Of a DNA stretch of 64,000 bases, positions 9,115 to 17,771 are shown in pieces. This stretch comes from Thalassotalea profundi. GTDB taxonomy: Bacteria; Pseudomonadota; Gammaproteobacteria; Enterobacterales; Alteromonadaceae. Below the pieces are notes generated by a model. The model saw only the letters and a list, made by a program, of their open reading frames with translations, was not told where the DNA came from and ran no database searches. The position numbers and the translations under genes are program-made. How positions within the stretch are numbered: the stretch's first letter is position 1; each line of letters begins with the position of its first letter. Location: positions 186,001 through 250,000 of the forward strand of contig NZ_BNAH01000006.1 of the NCBI RefSeq assembly GCF_014653195.1, in the 5' to 3' direction.

Positions 9115-10146
9115 TTACTCAGAATCAATATTTTGCTCAGCATAAAGTCGGCTTTTATGTTTAAGTAATTTATCAACATAACGCGCCATTTTAACTTTTT
9201 GTTTTATTGAAGTTTCTAAAATATCTTCAACTTCTCTTAAGACATCTTTGATGTGCTGTACATTTTCAGTGGAGTTAACTACTACTTGGCTGTTTGGTTC
9301 ATTGTTTTCTAAGGTCGAGTTATTTAATGAGCCAGTTAATTCAACTTCCATTTCTTCTGCAACGCTATTAATTGCTTCAATAGAAATTTGGTCAAGCTCT
9401 TCTAGAAAGCCAAATAATAATATCCTATCAACAAAAATATTAATTTTTCGGGGAACACCAAGAGTCTTCTCGTGGATAACTTCAAAAGCACTATCGGAAA
9501 AAAGGTTATCTTTAATACAGCCAGCTTGGTTTAAGCGATAATTAATGTACTCTTTCACTTCCTCAACAGAAAGAGGTTTTAAGTGAGCAGAAGCGATTAT
9601 ACGTTGTCTAAATTGTTCCATATCAGGGGCTTGAATAATCGGTTTTAATTCTTCTTGCCCTAATAAAAAGCTCTGAATCAATGGCTTATTATCTAGTTGA
9701 AAATTAGATAACATTCTTAGTTCTTCTACTGTTTCAGCAGGTAAGTTTTGTGCCTCATCAACAATAAGTAATGCGCGTTTACCCTGTTTATGTAGTTTAA
9801 TTAAAAAGTCTTCAATAACTTGGAGTAGTTCAGCTTTACTATCTCCGTTTGTTTTAATATTAAATTCTGAAGCTACTAACGCTAATAATTCTTGAGGATT
9901 AAGTTTAGTGGTAACAAGTTGTGCGGCAACAATACTATTGTCTGCAATATTGTTTAATAAGTTACGTGCTATTGTGGTTTTACCTGTACCTATAGGGCCA
10001 GTAACCACGATAAATCCTTCACCTTGGTCTAACCCATATTGTAAATATGACATGGCACGCTGATGGTGATTCGAGGCAAAAAAGAAACGGGGATCAGGGC
10101 TTAATTGAAAAGGTTTTTCCTTAAAACCATAATAGCTTTCGTACAT
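9115..10146 (-). CDS. XrtA/PEP-CTERM system-associated AAA ATPase (ExeA/GspA-like)
   Basis: 343 residues starting MYESYYGFKEKPFQLSPDP, the hallmark N-terminus of the ExeA-like ATPases found in XrtA exopolysaccharide clusters. Walker A is GPIGTGKT at 50-57, Walker B LLIVDEAQNL follows near residue 127, and an arginine-rich sensor region LGVPRKINIFVDR is near 230. The C-terminal ~100 residues are charged and probably coiled. It belongs to the second-to-last position of the minus-strand module export lipoprotein / chain-length regulator / tyrosine kinase / outer-membrane barrel / ATPase, with only 4 bases between it and the barrel gene. It probably energises or organises assembly of the secretion complex. 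The biochemical role is not established for the family. Confidence 0.92.
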   Translation of the reverse strand: MYESYYGFKEKPFQLSPDPRFFFASNHHQRAMSYLQYGLDQGEGFIVVTGPIGTGKTTIARNLLNNIADNSIVAAQLVTTKLNPQELLALVASEFNIKTNGDSKAELLQVIEDFLIKLHKQGKRALLIVDEAQNLPAETVEELRMLSNFQLDNKPLIQSFLLGQEELKPIIQAPDMEQFRQRIIASAHLKPLSVEEVKEYINYRLNQAGCIKDNLFSDSAFEVIHEKTLGVPRKINIFVDRILLFGFLEELDQISIEAINSVAEEMEVELTGSLNNSTLENNEPNSQVVVNSTENVQHIKDVLREVEDILETSIKQKVKMARYVDKLLKHKSRLYAEQNIDSE

Positions 10147-10150
10147 CTAA

Positions 10151-11746
10151 TTAAAATCCTTTGGTTACTTTAAACGAAATGCGATTCTCATCATAATTTA
10201 GGTACAGTTGCTCGGATTCTCTATTTACAGTGCTGATGCTAAAAGTTGCATTTAATTGTTTATTTAATTCTCTATTATAATCTAATGAGGCTTGAAGATA
10301 GCGGTTTGATCTATCAATGGTTAAATTAGATTCAAACTCTTGATCTGTATAAGAAAGTGTTAATTTAAGTGTAGATCTAGGTCCAAGCTCTCGACTTGCA
10401 TTAAAATTAGCCGACTTTGTAGTATCAATTAAATTAGTTTCTAAATTTTCTCGCTCATTCCCATTTAAACTTATAGAAAATGTTGTTCGTGATAAAGATA
10501 AAGTACTAGACCAATTTAATGATTTATTTAAAGAAAGACCATAATCTTCTACTAATTCAAAATCATAAATAGGAAGAATTCTAATATCTGTAGGGTCAAT
10601 ATTTTGATCATTAGATAAGTAACATTCGTCTAAATTATTAATTTCACCCGTTGGACATAAATAAGTGCCTTGAAGCACTGCTTCAAAGTTATTACGAGTA
10701 AAGGTTTGAACAGCCTCATTATAACTTATAGTATTTGTTAGGCGTTTATTTTCGTGACTCAACGCTAGTTGATAACTGTCACCGTAGAAACGTTGAGAAT
10801 AACTTGCAACTAGTTTAGTGCGCTGTGTTGGTTGCCAACTTAGTGAATAATCAAGGTAGTTATCTTGTACTTCACCGTCAATATTAAGTTCGTCGCCGAT
10901 TGGTTTGTTATATGAAATGTCTAAATATAGGCGCGGAGTCGCTAACCAACGGATCCCTAAACCAACTGAGTTTGATTCAAGTGATCTTTGTCCTAAACTT
11001 GCTCCTTCATTATTTTCATCGTAATAACGTAAAAAAGGATTAAAACCAACACCAGAGACCCAACCAAATTTTACTTCTGCTTGATAAAAAGTACTTTCTC
11101 TAGCGTTATTTTCTTGATCTTGATAAGAGCCTGAAATATTCCAAAAAATATTTCTTGCACTCTTGCCGTTATTGCTTTCTATTGAGGCAACGTACCCTTC
11201 TCGTTCACCAATATTATCTTCACTTTCAGTTATTTGATATTGAACAGAGCTGTTTATAGTAAAGTCACTATTGACAACGTTATAGGCTAAACCAGAGCTA
11301 TAGTTTTCAATTTGAACAGTATTACCACTCACTATATCAGCAAGACCATTTCTTGCTGAGTTTCTGCTCTGATTGGAAATCCCTGCACTGGCAGTAAAGG
11401 TGATACCATTAGGCCATAACATGTAACTAAACTGGCTATCTAAGGTATGAAAATCTTTATCGATTTCATGATCATGAGTATACATAGCGTAGGTGCTAGA
11501 TGAATTGAAATCAAATGATAAATATTGCGCTTTATAATTCGTATTTAACGCCAAACCTATCTGGCTAACCAAACTATCAACTTTATTGGTTTTGGTTAGC
11601 TCAACATTATCGCTATATATTTCATCCACGAAAATATCGGGTGAAAATTGCCATTCACCTGCTAAAGTTATTTGCGGTATTACGCTTAACAGCGAAAGTA
11701 CCGTTAGTGATTTAATTCGCACCGTATCCATAGCCATAGTAGCCAT
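10151..11746 (-). CDS. XrtA/PEP-CTERM system-associated outer-membrane beta-barrel protein
   Basis: 531 residues from the ATG at 11746, chosen because AAGGA stands 5 bases upstream; a longer frame to 11782 has no comparable site. A signal peptide (IKSLTVLSLLSVIPQITLAG) precedes the mature start GEWQFSPDIFVDEIYSDNVELT. The rest is alternating beta-strand sequence with aromatic girdles, ending in F (KVTKGF) as outer-membrane barrels do. It matches the outer-membrane protein family located between the ATPase and tyrosine kinase in XrtA loci. The start lies inside the tyrosine-rich tail of the kinase gene (35-base overlap), so translation is likely coupled. The probable role is outer-membrane secretion or anchoring of the exopolysaccharide. 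The exact function is unknown. Confidence 0.88.
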   Translation of the reverse strand: MATMAMDTVRIKSLTVLSLLSVIPQITLAGEWQFSPDIFVDEIYSDNVELTKTNKVDSLVSQIGLALNTNYKAQYLSFDFNSSSTYAMYTHDHEIDKDFHTLDSQFSYMLWPNGITFTASAGISNQSRNSARNGLADIVSGNTVQIENYSSGLAYNVVNSDFTINSSVQYQITESEDNIGEREGYVASIESNNGKSARNIFWNISGSYQDQENNARESTFYQAEVKFGWVSGVGFNPFLRYYDENNEGASLGQRSLESNSVGLGIRWLATPRLYLDISYNKPIGDELNIDGEVQDNYLDYSLSWQPTQRTKLVASYSQRFYGDSYQLALSHENKRLTNTISYNEAVQTFTRNNFEAVLQGTYLCPTGEINNLDECYLSNDQNIDPTDIRILPIYDFELVEDYGLSLNKSLNWSSTLSLSRTTFSISLNGNERENLETNLIDTTKSANFNASRELGPRSTLKLTLSYTDQEFESNLTIDRSNRYLQASLDYNRELNKQLNATFSISTVNRESEQLYLNYDENRISFKVTKGF

Positions 11747-12620
11747 ACATATCCTTATGAGATCTAATTGCTTTATTGACAACTAAGCCTAAGGCTAAGT
11801 CTTCACTAAGGTTTTCAGTCGCTTTTTGAATATCTGCTAATTGTGTTTTCGACTCTTCTACTACTAATAATGCTTGCCCCATAAAGCTTGATAGTACCAG
11901 AGTTTCAGAAACCCCTATTAATGGTGGGCAATCGAAAATAACCACACGATCAGGATATCGTTGAGCTAATTCTTCAGCCAATGCGTGCATTTTATCACTT
12001 GCTAATAATTCATTAGACAAATGATGAGGTTTACCCGCAGGAATAATTTTAAGCTTATCAATATTTGTATTGTAGATACACTCGCCAATGTCTTGGTTTT
12101 CACCTAATAAGTATTCGATTAATCCTGGCATTTCATCAAGACCAAGTTCACGGTTAACACTAGGTCTTAAGACATCTGCATCTATTAAAAGTACTGTTTT
12201 GTCTTGCTCTAGTGCAATACTTAGGGCTAAATTAATAGAAACAAAGGTTTTACCTTCATTAGGCTTTGAACTGCTCACCATAATTAAATTTGGATGTTTT
12301 AATGTTTTAGCCGCAGCACCAAATGCATTCCCCAATAACTTACGCTTAATTTGGCGAAATTCGTCTTTAATACTTTTTCTTGTGCCGTTATCGACTAAGT
12401 AGCCTCTAGATTCAAGTTCATCTTTATCAATAGTAATAAACGTGTTGTTACTGTGTTCTTTTGTGGTTGATGAAGATGATTCTTTTAAGACTTCTTTCGT
12501 ATGAACATCCGCTTGGGTTTCTGGCGAATCATTGCTGGTATTTTCTACTGGTTTACTTTCATCAATAGAGTTCTTTAATTTGTCTTTTTGCTTTTGTAGC
12601 GCTTTTTCAATTGTACTCAT
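11712..12620 (-). CDS. XrtA-associated tyrosine autokinase (BY-kinase, Wzc/CpsD-like cytoplasmic domain)
   Basis: 302 residues. A charged, low-complexity N-terminus (1-60) precedes the kinase fold. Walker A is SKPNEGKT at 118-125, Walker A' LLIDAD at 144-149, and Walker B VVIFDCPP follows. The C-terminus ends in a tyrosine/glycine cluster, MYGYYGYGYGAN, the autophosphorylated tail of bacterial tyrosine kinases. There is no membrane segment: as in CpsC/CpsD pairs, the transmembrane activator is the separate chain-length regulator encoded 3 bases upstream. Cycles of tail phosphorylation would control polymer length and export. The name follows the exosortase-associated family found in this gene order. 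Confidence 0.93.
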   Translation of the reverse strand: MSTIEKALQKQKDKLKNSIDESKPVENTSNDSPETQADVHTKEVLKESSSSTTKEHSNNTFITIDKDELESRGYLVDNGTRKSIKDEFRQIKRKLLGNAFGAAAKTLKHPNLIMVSSSKPNEGKTFVSINLALSIALEQDKTVLLIDADVLRPSVNRELGLDEMPGLIEYLLGENQDIGECIYNTNIDKLKIIPAGKPHHLSNELLASDKMHALAEELAQRYPDRVVIFDCPPLIGVSETLVLSSFMGQALLVVEESKTQLADIQKATENLSEDLALGLVVNKAIRSHKDMYGYYGYGYGAN

Positions 12621-12623
12621 TAG

Positions 12624-14213
12624 TTACACTATCCTTCTAATTAGCGCTTGAATGGCGTCAGGAAATAAGAAATACGCAATTAACGCGGATAATATTGATA
12701 ACAATAACATGTTAGAAAAAATAAATATCTGAGTTTTTCTTTTATGCCATTTTTGTAAGCCAAGGTTGTCGGCGGCAGAAACAATACCAAAGACAGGAAT
12801 ACCGGTAACTTGTGATACTTGACGGCTAGAGGTAACTACTGGATTAATTTGACTTACAAATAGAGATAAACCCGTGCCGACACCTAAACCTGCAATAAGA
12901 ACAGCTATAAAAAATAATATTCGCTTAGGCCCTGATGGTTTAGTTGGCGCTTTTGGGGGATCAATAATTCTAAAATTAATTTTATTCGTTGATTCATCTG
13001 CTTGCTTTGCTATTTGAGCGGTTTCTTTGCGAGATAATAGTTGTTCATATTGCTCTTTGGTAATATCGTAATCTCTATTAAGGGCAGTTAATTCAGCTTC
13101 AATTTCAGGAAGAATATGAATTTTACTCTCTAATTCAGTGACTTGCTGCTGATAACTATTCGCTCTTACGGTAGCCGAAGCGATTTGATTCTCTAGCTGA
13201 TTAATTTGAATCATTATCCCTTGAGTTACCGGGTTTTGAGATAAGTTATAGCTACCACTTCCATTTTCAGACGAATTTAAGAAGTCTTCAATTTCCTTTT
13301 CTCGTTGCTTGGTTAAAAGCGCTAAGCGGTTTTTAACTTCAACAACATCAGGATGTTTTTCAGTGTAGCGTAGTAGTAAGTTATCTAAGGCGGCTTCTAG
13401 CTCTTCAATTCTTGAATCAAAGGTTGTTTGAATTGTATTTTCACCAACAATATTATTTTGTGCTTGGCTCGCTTCATCACCCTTCTTTGGAAGTTGAGCT
13501 CGTGCGGACTCTAGTTGAGTTTTAGTTTCTAATATACTTAGTTCAATTGCCTTTAATTGCTCTTTTGCAATGGTTAATTTTTGATAATAGCCACCATACT
13601 GGTTAGGTAATACGCCACTGTATTTTTGTTTGAAATCAGTTAGTTTAGCTTCAGAAGCTGTTAGTCTATTTTCGTATTCTTTAATTTGAGAATCTAAAAA
13701 GCGCTGTGCTGAGTCTGAATCACTTCGGCTTTCACCTAACATGCTCTCAATAAATACTGTTAATACAGATTGAACGACATTTTTAGCTACTTCTGGGTTT
13801 TGATGTTCATAAGTGATCTTAAAAATATTTTGATTTCGACCACCAATTTTATCAATTTTAATTTCATCTTTAAGATCGGTAATTAATTCTTCATATTGAA
13901 CAGGGGTATTAACGGTAACATCAAGGTCTGTCATACGTGAAATACGTTCAAGATTATCTCTGCTTAATAAGGTTCTGACCATTAATTCAATTTGTTTTTC
14001 AGTATCAGTACTTACTGTTATGCCTTTTAATAAAGGCCCTAAAATCGACTGAGTATCAGCGAAAACGGTAGCTTCTGATTCATAAACATCATCTAGTTGA
14101 GCGACCACATACCAACCTATTGGACAGATTAACCAGGTCGCTATTATTAAATAGCGACGCTTAATCCAAATTCCTTTTAGGTAATCTACTATCTGTTCAA
14201 TTATTTCTTGCAT
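12624..14213 (-). CDS. XrtA system polysaccharide chain-length regulator (Wzz/CpsC-like)
   Basis: 529 residues with Wzz topology: an N-terminal membrane helix (about 20-38, YLIIATWLICPIGWYVVAQ), a large periplasmic part with long coiled coils (about 150-400: ENRLTASEAKLTDFKQKY, IEELEAALDNLLLRYTEKHPDV), a proline-rich IDPPKAPTKPSGPKR segment, and two C-terminal hydrophobic segments. KETAQIAKQADESTNKINF is typical of the exosortase-associated chain-length family. It is the membrane partner and activator of the downstream tyrosine kinase and sets polymer length in a Wzx/Wzy-type pathway. The gap to the export lipoprotein gene is 45 bases, consistent with one operon. Confidence 0.93.
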   Translation of the reverse strand: MQEIIEQIVDYLKGIWIKRRYLIIATWLICPIGWYVVAQLDDVYESEATVFADTQSILGPLLKGITVSTDTEKQIELMVRTLLSRDNLERISRMTDLDVTVNTPVQYEELITDLKDEIKIDKIGGRNQNIFKITYEHQNPEVAKNVVQSVLTVFIESMLGESRSDSDSAQRFLDSQIKEYENRLTASEAKLTDFKQKYSGVLPNQYGGYYQKLTIAKEQLKAIELSILETKTQLESARAQLPKKGDEASQAQNNIVGENTIQTTFDSRIEELEAALDNLLLRYTEKHPDVVEVKNRLALLTKQREKEIEDFLNSSENGSGSYNLSQNPVTQGIMIQINQLENQIASATVRANSYQQQVTELESKIHILPEIEAELTALNRDYDITKEQYEQLLSRKETAQIAKQADESTNKINFRIIDPPKAPTKPSGPKRILFFIAVLIAGLGVGTGLSLFVSQINPVVTSSRQVSQVTGIPVFGIVSAADNLGLQKWHKRKTQIFIFSNMLLLSILSALIAYFLFPDAIQALIRRIV

Positions 14214-14258
14214 TCCTGACCTCTATTACAGGGAAATATTAACTAAAAACGTTTTTAC

Positions 14259-14894
14259 TTAAAACCATGTTTCAGGAATTACAATAATATCGCCGGGTAA
14301 TACGTCTACATTTGCAGCAATGTCACCATTTTTGAGTAAGTCTTCTATATAAATGTCGTACTGCTTTTGTGTTCCACCTTCAATGCGTACTAGTCTTGCA
14401 TCATTACCATCGGCAAATTCAGTTAACCCACCAACACTGATCATTACATCAAGTAAGGTCATATTTTGTACATAACTAATTGATTGAGGTTGAGCGGCTT
14501 CGCCAATAACACGAACTTGCTCACTAAATGGACCAACAAAATTATTAACAGTAACCGTTACAACGGGCTCTCTTAAATACGTACCGAGAATTTTTTCAAT
14601 TTCTCGGGCCAATTCTGTAGGGGTTTTACCTGATACCGGTATGTCTTCAACTAACGAAGTAGTGATCATTCCATCTGGACGAACAACGAATGTGCCTGAA
14701 ACCTCAGGATTTCGCCAAACAAAAATGTTTACGGAATCGCCAGCACCTATTAGGTATTTATATGAACTTACGTCAACCGTAGTTGATTTGTGTAATGAGG
14801 CAGGAGGGAGTGTATTAGCACTACAGCCGACCAAAACATAGCCAATGGCTAAAAATACGAACGCTTTCAGCTTGTTAATCATACGAATTTCCAT
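14259..14894 (-). CDS. XrtA system exopolysaccharide export lipoprotein (Wza-like, polysaccharide export domain)
   Basis: 211 residues with a lipoprotein signal (FVFLAIGYVLVGCSANT; lipobox LVGC). A polysaccharide-export domain follows (YLIGAGDSVNIFVWRNPEVSGTFVVRPDGMIT), then an SLBB-like segment (VRVIGEAAQPQSI, TLLDVMISVGGLTEFADGN), ending VLPGDIIVIPETWF, the typical C-terminus of the short exosortase-linked export proteins. It is shorter than Wza (about 380) because the C-terminal membrane-spanning helix is absent, and the neighbouring beta-barrel may supply the outer-membrane pore. It is first in the minus-strand secretion operon, facing the divergent glycosyltransferase operon. A second ATG at 14882 (MINKLKAF) is also possible. 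Confidence 0.92.
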   Translation of the reverse strand: MEIRMINKLKAFVFLAIGYVLVGCSANTLPPASLHKSTTVDVSSYKYLIGAGDSVNIFVWRNPEVSGTFVVRPDGMITTSLVEDIPVSGKTPTELAREIEKILGTYLREPVVTVTVNNFVGPFSEQVRVIGEAAQPQSISYVQNMTLLDVMISVGGLTEFADGNDARLVRIEGGTQKQYDIYIEDLLKNGDIAANVDVLPGDIIVIPETWF

Positions 14895-15117
14895 GGTTGT
14901 GACCTTCTTTATTACGACGGTTTTTATATTAAGCTACCAGATTGTATTTGATTTTTACAACTGATGCACATTATTTAATATCTGTAAAAAAGCTGTTAAA
15001 ATTGCTAGCATAGCATTACACTTCTTTATTATGAAAGTATTAACTATTTTAGTACTTTAAAATTAGATAACCGTTAACACTTAGCAAATAAATTACTCAG
15101 GGATTGTAGCTCTATTT
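14895..15117. promoter_or_regulatory. Divergent intergenic region serving the secretion and glycosyltransferase operons
   Basis: 223 bases of AT-rich DNA between two divergent operon heads, so promoters for both must lie here. I see no convincing -35/-10 pair and no sigma-54 (-24/-12) match. AAAGTA and TACTTT near 15033-15058 form a weak dyad only. This suggests the assembly genes are not under direct PrsR/sigma-54 control, unlike the PEP-CTERM substrate gene. Confidence 0.4.
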
Positions 15118-16521
15118 ATGTCTAGTCCAAAGTTTCGAGATCTATCTTCAGGTAGTAAATCTCTGGTATTAGTTGAGTTGGTATTTTTTGCCAGCGCTTT
15201 ATTACTTACTGTATATTTAAATCAATTCTTTCTTTTTGTCGAACCTATAAAGTTACCGCATAACTTTATTTTTATCTATGCCATTATTTTTGCATTTGTT
15301 GTGCAATTATCTTCATTAGCTTTAGGTTTGTACAATTCTAAACTACGTGAAAGCTTTCGTGGAATTGTAAGGCGCCTTTTAGTATCTGTGGCTATCGGCT
15401 TTTTTATTGTAAGTTTAATTAACCCTTTTTTTGGTTCTAATTCATTACCTATTGAATTACTGGCGATAGCCTCTGTAATTACCTTAGTCATAGCGTCAAC
15501 CTTTCGATATATCATTTATCAAGTTGATTTCTTTGGCTTAAATAAACGCAAAGTATTAGTTTTAGGTGCAGGACAACGTGCTTCTATTATTGAAAGACGT
15601 ATGCGCCGAGATGTGGATAGGCAAGGCTTTTCAATGCATGGTTTTGTGGTGATGGAAGGTGATGGAGATGGCGGGATAGTTAACGAAAATAGAATAACAC
15701 TAGATACTTCATTAGTTAGTTATGCGCTAGAACATGAAATTGATGAAATTGTTGTTGCCAGTGACGAACGTAGAAATAATTTACCGGTAGATGAATTATT
15801 TGCGTGTAAAATTCGTGGTGTAGAGGTCACTGAGATTCTTGATTTTATTGAGCGTGAAACCGGTCAAATTGCTGTTAACTTAATTTATCCGAGCTGGGTT
15901 ATCTATTCAAATGGATTTGCCTCTGCTAACCACCTACGTAATACCTTAGATTGGGTATTTAATGCTGGCATCGCATTCTTTTTGTTCCTGATTACTTGGC
16001 CTGTAATGCTAATCACGGTTATTCTGATCAAACTTGATGAGGGAATGAAAGCACCTGTTTTTTATTATCAAGAGCGCGTTGGGTTAGACGGTCAAGCATT
16101 TCGTATTATCAAGTTTCGTAGTATGCGAATAGATGCTGAAAAAAATGGTGCGCAAATGGCTTCAGAAAATGATGACCGTACGACTAAAATAGGTAAATTT
16201 ATTCGAAAATATCGCGTCGATGAATTACCACAAATATATAATGTAATGCGTGGTGATATGGGGTTTGTTGGCCCGCGCCCAGAGCGTCCTGAATTTGTTC
16301 AGCAGCTAATTAAAAATATTCCATACTACAATGAACGACACAATGTGAAGCCAGGCTTAACTGGCTGGGCGCAATTAAAGTACCCTTATGGTGCGACAGA
16401 AGAAGACTCATTAGAAAAACTAAAATATGACTTGTACTACATTAAACACCGTAGTTTCATGTTAGATTTGTTAATCTTAATTAGAACGGTTGAAATAGTC
16501 TTGTTTGGTAAAGGTCGATAA
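15118..16521 (+). CDS. XrtA/PEP-CTERM system polyprenyl-phosphate sugar phosphotransferase (initiating glycosyltransferase)
   Basis: 467 residues. Four or so N-terminal membrane helices are followed by a Rossmann-like region (KVLVLGAGQRASIIERRMRRD), a further membrane helix (about 280-305), and the C-terminal bacterial sugar-transferase domain: YYQERVGLDGQAFRIIKFRSM, IGKFIRKYRVDELPQIYNVMRGDMGFVGPRP, KPGLTGWAQL. It transfers a sugar-1-phosphate to undecaprenyl phosphate at the inner face of the cytoplasmic membrane, the first step in repeat-unit synthesis. The family is the EpsB-type transferase found in exosortase A clusters. It heads the long plus-strand assembly operon. No strong ribosome site precedes the ATG. 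Confidence 0.94.
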   Translation: MSSPKFRDLSSGSKSLVLVELVFFASALLLTVYLNQFFLFVEPIKLPHNFIFIYAIIFAFVVQLSSLALGLYNSKLRESFRGIVRRLLVSVAIGFFIVSLINPFFGSNSLPIELLAIASVITLVIASTFRYIIYQVDFFGLNKRKVLVLGAGQRASIIERRMRRDVDRQGFSMHGFVVMEGDGDGGIVNENRITLDTSLVSYALEHEIDEIVVASDERRNNLPVDELFACKIRGVEVTEILDFIERETGQIAVNLIYPSWVIYSNGFASANHLRNTLDWVFNAGIAFFLFLITWPVMLITVILIKLDEGMKAPVFYYQERVGLDGQAFRIIKFRSMRIDAEKNGAQMASENDDRTTKIGKFIRKYRVDELPQIYNVMRGDMGFVGPRPERPEFVQQLIKNIPYYNERHNVKPGLTGWAQLKYPYGATEEDSLEKLKYDLYYIKHRSFMLDLLILIRTVEIVLFGKGR

Positions 16522-16568
16522 CACCTTAACTATTGGTAACAAATTAGTCAGTTGGAAAGGAACAAATA

Positions 16569-17768
16569 TTGAAGGTTTTACATATTTTAGAGTATTCAAG
16601 GCCTAATATCAGTGGGTATTCGTTGAGGTCAGATGCAATAATTCGGCATCAAAGGAAAATAGGGATTGAAACTCAGCAACTTACCAGTCAAAGGTATCAA
16701 GACTATACTGAATTGCAAGAAGACGTTGAAGGGGTTACTTATCAACGAACTCAAGCATCTACGTCGTTCTTAAGTAAAATTCCTTTTGTCAATTATTTGC
16801 ATCATATTAATTATTTAGCGAAAAGAATTGAGCAAGCTGTAGTTGCTGATAAGCCCGATGTCATTCAAACTCACTCCCCTATGTTTAATGCATTGGCAGC
16901 AATTAAAGTCGGTAAAAAATATAATATTCCTGTTGCTTATGAAGTGCGTGCGTTATGGGAAGATGCCGCAGTTGATACCGGAAAAACTAAAGAAGGTTCC
17001 CTGAAATATAAAATAATTAAAGCAATAGAGCAGCATGCATTTGAAAAGGCAGATGCCGTTAGTTGTATTTGCCAGGGCTTAAAACAAGATTTAATCAAAC
17101 GAGGCATACCAGAAAACAAGCTTTATGTAACACCTAATGCAGTAGATATTAATAATTTTCAACCTTTGTACCAACGTGATTCTGAACTAGAACAGGCATT
17201 AAATTTATCAGGTAAGAAAGTACTCGCTTTTATTGGTACATTTTTCAAATATGAAGGCTTACATTACGCTATAGAAGCGATGAGTGAAATCGTTAAAACG
17301 AGATCAGATATTCACCTTTTATTAGTTGGTGCAGGCAATGAGTTTGATAATCTAAAGAGGCAGGTTGAAGAGCACAATTTGCAAAACTTTGTAACCTTTG
17401 TCGGGCGAGTTCCGTTTGAAGAAGTGAATCGTTACTATAGTTTGGCAGACCTATTAGTATTTCCGAGAGAGAGTATCCGTTTGACCGAACTGGTAACTCC
17501 ATTAAAGCCTTTAGAATCTATGGCGCAATATAAACCGGTAATAGCATCAGATATTGGTGGTCATAAAGAATTAATTAAAGACGGTCAAACAGGTTTTTTA
17601 TTTCCTGCTGACAATGCATTGGCATTAGCCGCTAAAGTACTTGAGATCATTGATGATACTGACTTGCTTACCGAAATAAGTGAGAAAGGCTTAACATTTG
17701 TTCGAGAAGAGCGGAATTGGTTAAATACGGCAAAGCAGTACTTACCTGTTTATGAAAGGCTTGCTTAG
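16569..17768 (+). CDS. Glycosyltransferase family 4, exosortase A system-associated
   Basis: 399 residues from a TTG start with AAAGGA 7 bases upstream; no ATG fits the N-terminus KVLHILEYSRPNISGYSLRS. It has a GT-B fold: the N-terminal domain contains the acceptor-side YEVRALWEDAAVDTGKT, characteristic of the exosortase-linked family, and the C-terminal donor domain has GTFFKYEGLHYAIEAM, VGRVPFEEVNRYYSLADLLVFPRES and the E-x7-E-type nucleotide-sugar motif TPLKPLESMAQYKPVIASDIGG. It adds a sugar to the lipid-linked repeat unit in the cytoplasm. Donor and linkage cannot be told from sequence. It lies 47 bases after the initiating transferase. Confidence 0.9.
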   Translation: MKVLHILEYSRPNISGYSLRSDAIIRHQRKIGIETQQLTSQRYQDYTELQEDVEGVTYQRTQASTSFLSKIPFVNYLHHINYLAKRIEQAVVADKPDVIQTHSPMFNALAAIKVGKKYNIPVAYEVRALWEDAAVDTGKTKEGSLKYKIIKAIEQHAFEKADAVSCICQGLKQDLIKRGIPENKLYVTPNAVDINNFQPLYQRDSELEQALNLSGKKVLAFIGTFFKYEGLHYAIEAMSEIVKTRSDIHLLLVGAGNEFDNLKRQVEEHNLQNFVTFVGRVPFEEVNRYYSLADLLVFPRESIRLTELVTPLKPLESMAQYKPVIASDIGGHKELIKDGQTGFLFPADNALALAAKVLEIIDDTDLLTEISEKGLTFVREERNWLNTAKQYLPVYERLA

Positions 17769-17771
17769 TAT

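Noticed and set aside
11747..11782. Longer N-terminus for the outer-membrane barrel protein
   Set aside because: It would overlap the kinase by 71 bases, place residues before a good signal peptide, and has no ribosome site; the ATG at 11746 has AAGGA at 5 bases.
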